From the NCBI GenBank assembly GCA_964515555.1, contig CAZEVY010000017.1, forward strand, positions 1-64,000: DNA of 64,000 nucleotides, written 5' to 3'. The translations under genes were made by a program, and so were the position numbers. Each line of letters opens with the position of its first letter. Position 1 is the first letter of the stretch. Of this stretch, positions 43,721-52,580 are shown one piece after another. The notes beneath the pieces were generated by a model that searched no databases, was not told the DNA's origin, and saw only the letters and a program-made list of their open reading frames with translations. Source of the DNA: CAZEVY01 sp964515555. GTDB lineage: Bacteria; Acidobacteriota; Terriglobia; Bryobacterales; Bryobacteraceae.

Positions 43721-44760
43721 CGAAGTTCTTCCATCACCATCTCGAGCGCCGCGCGCGGGGGCCGCGTCAGCGACTCGGGCAGCGTCGCCAGCGGCGCGTC
43801 GTAGACGTTGAGCTGGTCGATGAGCGTCGGCCGGTCGGGATCCACGTAAATGATGCCGGTGACGACCTCCTCGGCCTCGGCGGACTCGTGCAGCAGCCGT
43901 ATCGCGCCCATCTTGCTGGTGGGGTCGTGGTCGCGGCCGAGCTTGCGCAGGCGCACAACCGAGCCGTCGTGCAGCGTCACGTCCTGGGTGGCGCCCTCGG
44001 CGATCTCGACGCTGATGTCCTCGTAGTGCGGGATGTAGTCGAGCTCGTGGAGGGGCTCGTCGTGATCCTTCATGTAGGAGTAGCTCTTGGTGGAGCCTTC
44101 GTGGTCGTTGAAGGTCACGCAGGGCGAGATCACGTCGACCACCGAGAGGCCCTTGTGCGAGATGCAGGCCTTGAGGATCGCCTGGAGCTGCTTTTTGTCG
44201 CCGCTGAAGGAGCGCGCGATCAGCGTGGCGCCCATCTCGATGCCCATCAGGCAGCAGTCGATGGGCGGCTGCTCGTTCTTCGCCCCGGACTTCTGGGTGG
44301 AGCCGAGATCGGCGGTCGCCGAAAACTGGCCCTTGGTGAGCCCGTAGCAGCCGTTGTTCTCGATGATGTAGATCAGCGGCAGGTTGCGGCGCAACAGGTG
44401 GATGAACTGGCCGATCCCGATGGAGGCGGTATCGCCGTCGCCGGTGACGAGAATTCCCAGCAGCTTGTGATTCGCCAGCATCGCCCCGGTGGCGAGCGCC
44501 GGCGCGCGGCCGTGCACGCCGTTGAAGCCGTGCGACATGCTCAGGAAGTACGCCGGCGACTTCGACGAGCAGCCGATGCCGCTGAACTTGGCGACGTTCC
44601 ACGGCTCCACGCCCATCTCGAAGAACACTTCGACGAGGCGCTCGGAAATCGAGTTGTGGCCGCAGCCGGCGCACAGGGTAGTCTTACCGCCCTTGTAGCC
44701 CACCACATCCAGCCCGATGCGGTTCAGCTTTTTCGGCGGCGGCGCGGCGGCGGTGCTCAT
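43717..44760 (-). CDS. korB: 2-oxoacid:ferredoxin oxidoreductase, beta subunit
   Basis: The ATG at 44760 overlaps the alpha stop as ATGA and gives 347 residues. The TPP-binding fold is clear: TLCAGCGHNSIS with cluster-type cysteines, FSGIGCSSKSPAYF, GRAPALATGAMLAN, VTGDGDTASIGIGQF, and IIENNGCYGLTKGQ. With KorA it oxidises 2-oxoglutarate, or a related 2-oxoacid, to acyl-CoA while reducing ferredoxin. It ends MVMEELR-TAG; if base 43718 were C it would run four codons further. Confidence 0.93.
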   Translation of the reverse strand: MSTAAAPPPKKLNRIGLDVVGYKGGKTTLCAGCGHNSISERLVEVFFEMGVEPWNVAKFSGIGCSSKSPAYFLSMSHGFNGVHGRAPALATGAMLANHKLLGILVTGDGDTASIGIGQFIHLLRRNLPLIYIIENNGCYGLTKGQFSATADLGSTQKSGAKNEQPPIDCCLMGIEMGATLIARSFSGDKKQLQAILKACISHKGLSVVDVISPCVTFNDHEGSTKSYSYMKDHDEPLHELDYIPHYEDISVEIAEGATQDVTLHDGSVVRLRKLGRDHDPTSKMGAIRLLHESAEAEEVVTGIIYVDPDRPTLIDQLNVYDAPLATLPESLTRPPRAALEMVMEELR

Positions 44761-46601
44761 ATGCCCTCCTGCATGACGATCTCGTCGGTCACGGTGCGCG
44801 CGTCCAGCGGCAGCCCGCCGTAGTAGCGCAGGCTGCGGAGCTTGGCGATCCGCGCGGCGTCGAGCTCCATTTTCATGAGCATCAGCATCTGCGCGTCGCG
44901 ATTCTGCTCCACGACGTAGACGCGCTCGTGGCGGTCGATGAAATCGAGCACCTCGCGGCTGAACGGATAGCCGCGCAGCCGGAAGTAGCTGGTTGAGGCG
45001 CCGTACTCGCGCGTGAGCTGATCGCGGCTCTCCTGCACGGCGTAGAGCGACGTGCCGTAGCACAGCAGCCCGATCTTTGCCTTCTCGTTGATCTCGATCT
45101 CGGGCGCGGGGACGGCGGTCCGCATGCCGTCGAACTTCTTCTTCAGGCGGTCGACGTTGCGCACGTAGTCGTCCGGGCGCTCGGTGTACTGCGCCTTCTC
45201 GTTGTGGCCGCTGCCGCGCGTGAAGTAGGCGGCCTGCGGGTGGTTGGTGCCCGGCAGCGTCCGGTAGCCGACGCCGTCGCCGTCCAGGTCGCGGTAGCGC
45301 TCGAAGCCGCCCAGCTTCTCGAGCTCTTCGGCCGAGAGCACCTTGCCGCGCCGGATGGGTTCCGCCGGATACGGGAACGGATCCGACATCCAGTTGTTCA
45401 TGCCCAGGTCGAGATCGCTCATCACGAACACCGGCGTCTGGTAGCGCTCGGCGAGATCGAAGGCGTCCTGCGCCATGGTGAAGCACTCGATCATCGATCC
45501 GGGGAACAGCATCGGATGATACGTGTCGCCGTGCGAGAGCAGCGCCGTGCTCAGGATGTCGCCCTGCATGGTGCGCGTGGGCAGTCCCGTGGAGGGGCCG
45601 ACGCGCTGGATGTCGAAGATCACCGCCGGCACTTCGGCGTAGTAGCCCAGGCCGACGAACTCCGACATCAGCGAGACGCCCGGTCCCGCCGTCGACGTCA
45701 TCGACCGCGCGCCCGCCCAGGCGGCGCCGATCACCATGCCGACCGCGGCCAGCTCGTCCTCGGCCTGCACCACGGCGTAGGTGGCCTTGCCCGTCGCCTT
45801 GTCGATGCGCAGCCGCTTCAGGTATCCGATCATCGTCTCCACCAGCGACGACGACGGCGTGATCGGGTACCAGGTCACCACCGTGCAGCCGGCGAAGATG
45901 GCGCCGAGCGCGGCGGCGGCGTTGCCGTCGATGATGATCTTGCCGGCGGTCTGGTTCATGCGCTCGACGGCGCAGGGATCGGTCTTGACGAGCGTCTTGG
46001 CGGCCCACTCGTAGCCGGCCTGCACGGCGCCCCAGTTGAGCTCGGCGGCCTTGGCCTTGCGCGGACCGAACTGCTTGACGAGCGCCTGGCGGACCTCGTC
46101 GAGATCGAGCGAGAGCAGGTGCGCCAGCACGCCGTCGTAGATCATGTTGCGGACCAGCTTGCGGAGCTTGGCGTCGGGACACACGGGTGTGACGAGCTTG
46201 TCGAACGGCACCGGGTAAAAGTGCAGGTCGGACCGCAGCTCGTTGAGCTTGAGCTGCTCGTCGTAGACGACGGCGGCGCCGGCGTCGAGCGAAAGCACGT
46301 CCTCGCGCGCCGTCTCCGGATTCATGGCGACAAGAAAGTCAATCTCCTTCTTGCGGCCGATCCAGCCGTACTTGCTGGCGCGGATGGTGAACCACGTCGG
46401 GAGTCCCTGGATGTTCGACGGGAACAGATTCTTGCCGGAGACGGGAACGCCCATCTGGAAGATGGTGCGCATGAGAACGGTGTTGGCCGTCTGGCTACCG
46501 GACCCGTTGACAGTGGCTACCTGAATGGTGAAGTCGTTGATGATTCGTTGGTGGCTTTGCCGGTCTCTGGACGCGGCGGGGCTGGCTTCAAGTGTCGACA
46601 T
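44757..46601 (-). CDS. korA: 2-oxoacid:ferredoxin oxidoreductase, fused gamma/alpha subunit
   Basis: This 614-residue protein joins a gamma-type domain (about 20-190, FTIQVATVNGSGSQTANTVL) to the alpha pyrimidine-binding domain (about 215-614; GNAAAALGAIFAGCTVVTWY, ITPSSSLVETM, AEDELAAVGMVIGAAWAG, TSTAGPGVSLMSEFVG). This is the usual KorA layout. It starts at the head of a korA-korB pair with 4-base coupling and is divergent from the SPL radical SAM gene. The pathway could be reductive or oxidative TCA metabolism. Confidence 0.94.
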   Translation of the reverse strand: MSTLEASPAASRDRQSHQRIINDFTIQVATVNGSGSQTANTVLMRTIFQMGVPVSGKNLFPSNIQGLPTWFTIRASKYGWIGRKKEIDFLVAMNPETAREDVLSLDAGAAVVYDEQLKLNELRSDLHFYPVPFDKLVTPVCPDAKLRKLVRNMIYDGVLAHLLSLDLDEVRQALVKQFGPRKAKAAELNWGAVQAGYEWAAKTLVKTDPCAVERMNQTAGKIIIDGNAAAALGAIFAGCTVVTWYPITPSSSLVETMIGYLKRLRIDKATGKATYAVVQAEDELAAVGMVIGAAWAGARSMTSTAGPGVSLMSEFVGLGYYAEVPAVIFDIQRVGPSTGLPTRTMQGDILSTALLSHGDTYHPMLFPGSMIECFTMAQDAFDLAERYQTPVFVMSDLDLGMNNWMSDPFPYPAEPIRRGKVLSAEELEKLGGFERYRDLDGDGVGYRTLPGTNHPQAAYFTRGSGHNEKAQYTERPDDYVRNVDRLKKKFDGMRTAVPAPEIEINEKAKIGLLCYGTSLYAVQESRDQLTREYGASTSYFRLRGYPFSREVLDFIDRHERVYVVEQNRDAQMLMLMKMELDAARIAKLRSLRYYGGLPLDARTVTDEIVMQEGI

Positions 46602-46675
46602 TGTTTTTCAGAATGATGAGGGTTGGATGAATGGGATGACCCACACCTTCAATTATACGCGGGCGATGGGATTCC

Positions 46676-47560
46676 GTGGCAAATCGGGGCGCGCCGCCTC
46701 GTTACAATGAAGTCGTGTTCGCCGTCTTCGAGCAGCCCGCCAGGAGCATCCTCAGCCGCACCACGGGCTTCATCGCCGAGGCCGGATTCACGCACTCGCT
46801 GACGCCGGCGCGCAACTGCACTTACGGCTGCACCTACTGCTATGTGCCGACCATGCGCATCTACGGGGGCCTGAAACCGGCCGACTGGACGCACTGGGGC
46901 CAGTGGACCACCTTCAAGTCGAACGCCGCCGAATTGCTGGCGCACGAGTTGCGCCGCGACCAGGCCGTCTACTGCTCCCCGCTGGTCGACCCCTACCAGC
47001 CCGCCGAATCCTCGCGCCGCCTCATGCCGGCGATCCTCGACGCCGTCGCCGCGCGCCCCCCGCGTGTGTTCGCGATCCAGACGCGCGGGCCGGGGATAGT
47101 CGACGACATCGCGCGCCTCGAGGCGCTGGCCGCGCGCACCACATTGCGAGTCAGCTTCTCGCTGACCACCGACCGCGAGGATGTCCGCCGCTGGTACGAG
47201 CCGCATTGCGCGCCGCTCGCCGAGAGACTCGAGGCGATCCGCCGCCTCCGCGCCGCCGGCATCGCGACCTTCGCCACGCTCGCGCCGCTGCTGCCCTGCA
47301 ATCCCGAAGCGCTCGCCGGAGCCGCGCTCGAAGCCACGGGCCGCGACCTCATCGGCGATCCGTTCCACGTGCGCGCCGTCAAGCGCCACGGCGCCACCAC
47401 GCGCAAGGAGGCCGCCCGCATCAGCGCGCACCGTGGTTTCGCGGAGTGGCATGAGCCGCAATTCCAGGAAGAAGTGACCGCGCGCATTCGCGCCGTCGCC
47501 GAGACCGCGGGCCGGCGATTCGCCACAGGCCCGGCGGCGTTTCGATGGCTGGCCCAATGA
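46676..47560 (+). CDS. SPL-type radical SAM protein (Rv2578c-like)
   Basis: The 294-residue protein (GTG start) carries the radical SAM cluster motif in ARNCTYGCTYCYVPTMR near residue 50, with the CxxxCxxC cysteines. KSNAAELLAHELRRD, CSPLVDPYQPAESSRRL and LRVSFSLTTDRED follow, all usual in SPL/Rv2578c relatives. True SPL repairs spore photoproducts; this branch is uncharacterised in non-sporulators. Its stop overlaps the start region of the aldehyde dehydrogenase by 16 bases, implying an operon. Confidence 0.86.
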   Translation: MANRGAPPRYNEVVFAVFEQPARSILSRTTGFIAEAGFTHSLTPARNCTYGCTYCYVPTMRIYGGLKPADWTHWGQWTTFKSNAAELLAHELRRDQAVYCSPLVDPYQPAESSRRLMPAILDAVAARPPRVFAIQTRGPGIVDDIARLEALAARTTLRVSFSLTTDREDVRRWYEPHCAPLAERLEAIRRLRAAGIATFATLAPLLPCNPEALAGAALEATGRDLIGDPFHVRAVKRHGATTRKEAARISAHRGFAEWHEPQFQEEVTARIRAVAETAGRRFATGPAAFRWLAQ

Positions 47561-49089
47561 CGCCGCGTGTCGCGGCGGTCTTCGAGCGGCTGGGTCTCAA
47601 GGCCGTGAACTCCGGCGTCTCCTGGGGCGAGTGGATCGAGCGGCCCTCGGGCGGCGAGGCCGTCTCCGTGAACCCCGCCGACGGCACGGAGCTCGGCCGC
47701 GTGCTGCTGGCCTCGGAATCCGACTACGAGCGCGTCGTCGAGCGCGCCGCCACGGCGTTTACGTCCTGGCGCATGACGCCCGCCCCACGGCGCGGCGAGA
47801 TCGTGCGGCGCATCGGCGAGGAGCTGCGCCGCCACAAGGACGACCTGGGCGCGCTGGTCACGCTCGAATCCGGCAAGATTCTCGCCGAAGGCCAGGGCGA
47901 AGTCCAGGAGATGATCGACATCGCCGATTTCGCCGCCGGTCTCTCGCGGCAGCTTTACGGCCTGACCATGCCGAGCGAGCGGCCCGGCCACCGCATGTAC
48001 GAGCAGTGGCATCCGCTGGGCGTCGCCGGCGTCATCACGGCCTTCAATTTTCCGGTCGCCGTGTGGGCCTGGAACGCGATGATCGCGGCGGTGTGCGGCG
48101 ATTGCGTGGTCTGGAAGCCCTCGCCGCTGACGCCGCTGGCGGCGGTCGCCGTCCAGCACCTGTGCCATCGCGTGATGCGCGAGTTCGGCGTCGACGGCGT
48201 GTTCTGCCTGGTCTCGGGCGAAGCCGATCCGGTCGGCGCGCGGCTGGCCGCCGACCGCCGCGTCGCACTGGTCAGCGCCACCGGCTCGTGCGCGATGGGC
48301 CGGCGCGTCGCCGAAGTGGTCGCGCGGCGCATGGGCCGCTCGATCCTCGAGCTCGGCGGCAACAACGGCGTCATCGTGATGAACGACGCCGACGCCGGCC
48401 TCGCCACGCGCGCGATCCTGTTCGGAGCGGTCGGCACGGCGGGACAGCGCTGCACCAGCATCCGCCGATTGTTCGTCCAGCGCGGCATCGCCGCGCAGAT
48501 GACCGAGCGGCTCACTGCCGCCTACCGGCAGGTGCGCATCGGCGATCCCATGGATCCCGCGACACTGATGGGTCCGCTGATCCGGCGCGCGGCGGTCGAC
48601 AACATGATGCGCGGACTGGAGCGCATTCGCGCCGAGGGCGGCGAGGTGATCTACGGCGGGCGCGCGGTCGACGGCGGCGGCGGATTCTTCGTCGAGCCGG
48701 CGATCGCGCGGTCGCGCGCCGATATGCCCGTCGTCGCCGAGGAGATCTTCGCGCCCATACTGCACGTCATGGTGTTCGACACACTCGACGAGGCCGTCGC
48801 CGCGCACAACGGCGTGCCGCAGGGGCTGTCGTCGGCGATCTTCACCTCGTCGCTGGCCCCCGCCGAGACGTTCCTCAGCGCGCGCGGCAGCGACTGCGGT
48901 ATCGCCAACGTGAACATCGGCACCAGCGGCGCGGAGATCGGCGGGGCGTTCGGCGGCGAGAAGGAGACGGGCGGCGGCCGCGAGGCCGGCAGCGACTCCT
49001 GGAAAGCCTACATGCGGCGCCAGACGGTGACCGTGAACTGGTCGGGCGAACTGCCGCTGGCGCAGGGCATCCGTTTCGGAGAGAACTGA
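47545..49089 (+). CDS. ALDH7-like aldehyde dehydrogenase (aminoadipate-semialdehyde type)
   Basis: The 514-residue enzyme matches the antiquitin/ALDH7 group: GVITAFNFPVAVWAWNAM, the active-site Glu in RSILELGGNNGVIVMND, catalytic Cys at about 303 in GTAGQRCTSIRRLF, and EEIFAPILHVMVFD. The GTAGQRCT context is specific to ALDH7, which oxidises alpha-aminoadipic semialdehyde in lysine breakdown; other semialdehydes are possible. It overlaps the radical SAM gene and is directly followed by the HTH-like gene at 49090. Confidence 0.9.
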   Translation: MAGPMTPRVAAVFERLGLKAVNSGVSWGEWIERPSGGEAVSVNPADGTELGRVLLASESDYERVVERAATAFTSWRMTPAPRRGEIVRRIGEELRRHKDDLGALVTLESGKILAEGQGEVQEMIDIADFAAGLSRQLYGLTMPSERPGHRMYEQWHPLGVAGVITAFNFPVAVWAWNAMIAAVCGDCVVWKPSPLTPLAAVAVQHLCHRVMREFGVDGVFCLVSGEADPVGARLAADRRVALVSATGSCAMGRRVAEVVARRMGRSILELGGNNGVIVMNDADAGLATRAILFGAVGTAGQRCTSIRRLFVQRGIAAQMTERLTAAYRQVRIGDPMDPATLMGPLIRRAAVDNMMRGLERIRAEGGEVIYGGRAVDGGGGFFVEPAIARSRADMPVVAEEIFAPILHVMVFDTLDEAVAAHNGVPQGLSSAIFTSSLAPAETFLSARGSDCGIANVNIGTSGAEIGGAFGGEKETGGGREAGSDSWKAYMRRQTVTVNWSGELPLAQGIRFGEN

Positions 49090-49848
49090 TTGGCCATCTA
49101 CACCTGCTACGACATGGTCCGCGACTGCCCGGCCGGCGCCGCCGCCGGCTGGACGCACCTCGTGACGACGTTCGTGCCCGCGCTGCGCGACATGGCGCAC
49201 CACTATGGCATGGGCGACGGTGCGCTCGACCGGCTCCCGGAGTGGCTGCGGACCGCGGACGTGTGGTCGGCCGAGTCGCTCATCGGCGAGCGCGATTTTC
49301 TCACGCGCCTGCGGCCGTTGGTGGCGGAGCCGGCGGCGCAAGGCGGCGAGTTAACGCTCGACGCCGTGGCGGAAGCCTTCGAGCCGCTCACGCTGACCGA
49401 GCGCCAGGTCGTGTGGCTCGAAGCCATGCGGTACGACGCGGAGAAGGCCGCCGTGCTCATGCGCATCTCGCCGGAGTCCGCGCGCGGGATTCGGGAGCGC
49501 GCCGGGGAACTGCTGCGCGGGAAGCTCGACTCCTGGCGCGAGGGCATGCTCGCGCGCCACGGAGCGGCGCTTCAGGCCGAGGCGCAGGCGGCGGTCCCGG
49601 AGCATCCGGTCGGCGTGCGCGATTTTCTCGACATCATCGACGGTCGCGCCACGTGGTCCTTCCGGCGCGGCGTCGAGGTGAAGCTGGCGGAGGCGTGGCA
49701 CGAGATCGACCGTTTCTGCCGGCTGCGCGAGGCCGATCAGTTCCTGCGCGCGGCCAAGCCGCTGAGCGACGCCGAGACGGCCGACTGGCTGGCAAAGTTC
49801 GGCGTGGTCCCGGCGAAGCCTCCGCTGTGGAAGCGCGTCTTCTCTTAA
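49090..49848 (+). CDS. Hypothetical protein with a sigma-region-4-like helix-turn-helix
   Basis: This 252-residue protein begins at TTG, directly after the ALDH stop. The middle (about residues 90-140: LTLTERQVVWLEAMRYDAEK, then AAVLMRISPESARGIRERAG) reads like sigma-70 region 4 or a LuxR-type HTH. The flanking regions are helical and unrecognised. Its tight packing behind ALDH suggests a co-transcribed regulator or adaptor. The HTH reading rests on pattern only. Confidence 0.65.
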   Translation: MAIYTCYDMVRDCPAGAAAGWTHLVTTFVPALRDMAHHYGMGDGALDRLPEWLRTADVWSAESLIGERDFLTRLRPLVAEPAAQGGELTLDAVAEAFEPLTLTERQVVWLEAMRYDAEKAAVLMRISPESARGIRERAGELLRGKLDSWREGMLARHGAALQAEAQAAVPEHPVGVRDFLDIIDGRATWSFRRGVEVKLAEAWHEIDRFCRLREADQFLRAAKPLSDAETADWLAKFGVVPAKPPLWKRVFS

Positions 49849-50576
49849 AGATCGCGGTAGCTCACCAGCTCCACTCCCGAATCTTCCAGCGCGCGCCGCG
49901 CTTCGGGCGACGTCAGCGCCTCCATCTCGCGCACGCGATGCTCGAGCAGCCGCGTCCGCGCCGACCGCAGCTCGACGCCGCACAGCCCGGGGTGGCACAT
50001 GAATTCCGTCACGCCCGCGCGCAGGCCGCGGATCGCGGCCACCAGCTCGGGTGTGCGGAACCTCCCGGTCATCGTGAACCCGAGGAAATGGTCCGTCGTG
50101 CGGCAGCCGGAGGGCCGCAGCCAGCGGCCGGTGAACGATAACGTCCGCCGCACCCAGGGAATCCCGAACTCGCGCGCGACTCGCGCGGCCGCGGCGTGCA
50201 CGACAGGGAGCATGTGCGTGTGCTTGTGCGTGTCGATGTGCGTGGGCCTCAGCCCCGCGTCGACGATCCGGCGCACCTGCGCGGCGAACTCCTCGTAGGG
50301 ACGCAGCCGCCCGGCGGCCAGCGCCGCCATCAGGCGCGGGACCGTCGGCGGAAACTCGCGCGACGAGATCAGCGAGCGCCCGCCGACCAGCACCAGGTGG
50401 CAGCCGACGTCGAGCGATGGCGTGGCGCGCGCGCGGGCGACGGCGTCGTCGAAGGCGTCGCCGTTGGCCATCAGCGTGGCCGCGGTGACGATGCCTTCGA
50501 CGTGCGAGCGCACGATGCCTTCGTTCACGTCGCTGGCGAAGCCGAAATCGTCGGCGTTGACGACCAGTCGCCGCAC
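49845..50576 (-). CDS. YdjC/ChbG-family carbohydrate deacetylase (HpnK-like)
   Basis: The GTG at 50576 gives 243 residues beginning VRRLVVNADDFGFASDVNEG, the YdjC signature with metal-binding Asp. Other ligands are likely in GCHLVLVGG and THIDTHKHTHMLP. Family members remove N-acetyl groups from sugars; the HpnK branch acts on hopanoid-linked glucosamine. It lies 44 bases after mlaD on the same strand, so it may be part of the lipid-transport operon. That fits an envelope-lipid substrate, by inference. Confidence 0.85.
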   Translation of the reverse strand: MRRLVVNADDFGFASDVNEGIVRSHVEGIVTAATLMANGDAFDDAVARARATPSLDVGCHLVLVGGRSLISSREFPPTVPRLMAALAAGRLRPYEEFAAQVRRIVDAGLRPTHIDTHKHTHMLPVVHAAAARVAREFGIPWVRRTLSFTGRWLRPSGCRTTDHFLGFTMTGRFRTPELVAAIRGLRAGVTEFMCHPGLCGVELRSARTRLLEHRVREMEALTSPEARRALEDSGVELVSYRDL

Positions 50577-50620
50577 CCCGCGGTCCGCTTGCCGCCCGGG
50601 GTCCCTGGTGCGCGCGCCGC

Positions 50621-51694
50621 TCAAAACAGCTTCAACTGGATGGTGAGGAACTTCTTGGGATTGGCGCGGAAATCCTTCATCAGCGCGTGCAGCTCGCGCG
50701 TGGCGCCGTTGATGTTCTCGTACATCTGCGGATTGGCGACGAGCTGCCCGAGCGTTCCCTGCCCGGCGTTGATCTTGTCGAGCAGCGTGTCGACGCGCCC
50801 CATCGACGCCAGGATGCGCCCGTGCAGTTCCTCCGACTTCAGGAATTTCCCCGCCGACCCCTTGCCCGCGTTCAGATCCCCGACCAGCGTCCGCACTTCG
50901 CCGATGGTCTGCTTCAGATCGTCGTGAAGGCCGGGGTCGCGCAGCAGCTTGCCGAACGTGCCCTGGCTCGACTGGATGTCCTGAATGAAGGAGTCGACGC
51001 GCGCCATGGTCTTGCGCATGTCCTCGAAGAGCGCGTCGTCGTTGAGCAGCCGCCCGACCGTGCCCTTGCCCGCGTTCATGGATTCGGTGAGCTTGTGCGC
51101 CTCGCTGACGGTCGCCGTGAGGCGCCGATAGAGCTCGTCGTCGGTGAGGAACTTGCCGATGCTGCCCTTGCCCGACTCCACCTGGCTGAGGATGCCGTCC
51201 AGCTTCTTGATCAGCCCTTGCAGCGCCTGCACCGCGTTGTAGCCGCTGGCGACGACCTCTTCGAAATCGCTCACGTCCTTGCTCTTGATCTCCCCGCCGG
51301 GCTTCACCGGCGTGGACTGAACGCCCTTCTTGATGTTGATGTACTTGGTCCCGAGGACGTTCTCGGCGCTGACGGCGGCTTCCGAATCGGCCGGAATCCC
51401 CGGAAGGTCCTTCTCGTTGATGTTCAGCGTGAAGCGGACGACCCGCCTCTCTTGGGTCGATCCGGTCAGCTCCACCGCACCGACCTTGCCGACCAGGATG
51501 CCGTTGAGCCGCACCGGCGCACCCTTGGTCATGGCCGCCGAATCGCCCATGAAGGTGTAGATCGGCTGCTGGGGCTCGAACAGACCCTTCGATCCCGTCA
51601 GCAGGAACACCAGGATGCCGACCAGGATCAGGGCGATAAACGCCATCAACCCGACGCGCAACTGCGCCCATGCAACTTTCTTCGCCGAAGGCAT
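50621..51694 (-). CDS. mlaD: MCE/MlaD-family lipid transport protein
   Basis: The 357-residue protein has one membrane anchor (about 12-35), an MCE domain (about 40-120; YTFMGDSAAMTKGAPVRLNG, VSAENVLGTKYINIKKG), and a long helical C-terminus. That region holds five 34-residue units of the pattern GKGxxGKxLxDxxL (about 175-345). MlaD-like hexamers carry phospholipids across the periplasm. Gene order mlaE-mlaF-mlaD matches the classical system. Confidence 0.93.
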   Translation of the reverse strand: MPSAKKVAWAQLRVGLMAFIALILVGILVFLLTGSKGLFEPQQPIYTFMGDSAAMTKGAPVRLNGILVGKVGAVELTGSTQERRVVRFTLNINEKDLPGIPADSEAAVSAENVLGTKYINIKKGVQSTPVKPGGEIKSKDVSDFEEVVASGYNAVQALQGLIKKLDGILSQVESGKGSIGKFLTDDELYRRLTATVSEAHKLTESMNAGKGTVGRLLNDDALFEDMRKTMARVDSFIQDIQSSQGTFGKLLRDPGLHDDLKQTIGEVRTLVGDLNAGKGSAGKFLKSEELHGRILASMGRVDTLLDKINAGQGTLGQLVANPQMYENINGATRELHALMKDFRANPKKFLTIQLKLF

Positions 51695-51720
51695 CCTCTA
51701 GGTTTCCCGCCGCTCCTCTC

Positions 51721-52575
51721 TCAGTTTCCCTGGTCGCCGCCCGCTCCGTGACCGGCGCCGTTCGATCCGCCGTTGAGCGATTTCGCGAAACGCGATACGT
51801 ATTCGTCGCGCGAGGCTTCCAGCTCGGGCTGCGAGCCTTCAAAGACCAGACGGCCCTCCCGTAGTACGAAGAACCGCGTGTCGGTGTTCCGGGGCTCGCC
51901 GCGCTCCAGCTTTCCGCTCTTCGGATTGTATCGATAATTCGCCAGCAAGTGCCCGTCCTGATACCGGTGCGTGGCGAGCAGCGTGGCCGTTTGGCGCAAG
52001 TCGCGCTCCTTGGCGATCAGCGTCATGATGGTGTTGGCGGTGATGGGGTCGAGCCCCGCCGTCGGCGAATCGTAGAGCAGCAGCCGTGGCGCGGTGACGA
52101 TGGCGCGCGCGATGCCGACGCGGCGGCGCATGCCGCCCGAGAGCTGGCTCGGCACTTTCTCGACGGTGTGCTCCAGCTCGACGAAGCGCAGCGCCTCCAC
52201 GGCGCGCTCGCTGGCCTGATCGGCCGGACGCCGCAGCCCGCGCTGGTTCAACAGCGGATAGACGACGTTCTCCTCGATCGTCAGCGAGTCGAACAGTCCC
52301 CCCTCCTGAAAGAGCACGCCGACGCGGCTGCGCAGCTCCACAAGCTCCTGCTCCTTTTTCTCGTGCGCCGGCTCGCCGAACAGCAGCACGCGTCCCGCGT
52401 CGGGCCGGATCAAACCGATCGCCGACTTCAGCAGCACCGTCTTGCCCGACCCCGCCGCGCCCAGAATCACGCTGGTGTCGCCTTCGTCGAGGCGGAACGA
52501 AACCCGGTCGAGCACCGTCTCGTCGTCGAAACGAACGGTGACTTCGTCGAATACAAGGACCGGTTCGTTCGCCAT
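51721..52575 (-). CDS. mlaF: ABC transporter ATPase, MlaF type
   Basis: The ATG at 52575 gives 284 residues; an upstream in-frame extension overlaps mlaE and is unlikely. Walker A GAAGSGKTVLLKSAIG, Q-loop VLFQEGGLFDSLT, signature LSGGMRRRVGIARAI and Walker B LLLYDSPTAGLD are all present. It powers the MlaE permease. An unusual glycine/asparagine-rich tail (NGGSNGAGHGAGGDQGN) ends the protein. It is 6 bases after mlaE and 26 before mlaD. Confidence 0.94.
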   Translation of the reverse strand: MANEPVLVFDEVTVRFDDETVLDRVSFRLDEGDTSVILGAAGSGKTVLLKSAIGLIRPDAGRVLLFGEPAHEKKEQELVELRSRVGVLFQEGGLFDSLTIEENVVYPLLNQRGLRRPADQASERAVEALRFVELEHTVEKVPSQLSGGMRRRVGIARAIVTAPRLLLYDSPTAGLDPITANTIMTLIAKERDLRQTATLLATHRYQDGHLLANYRYNPKSGKLERGEPRNTDTRFFVLREGRLVFEGSQPELEASRDEYVSRFAKSLNGGSNGAGHGAGGDQGN

Positions 52576-52580
52576 GCCGC

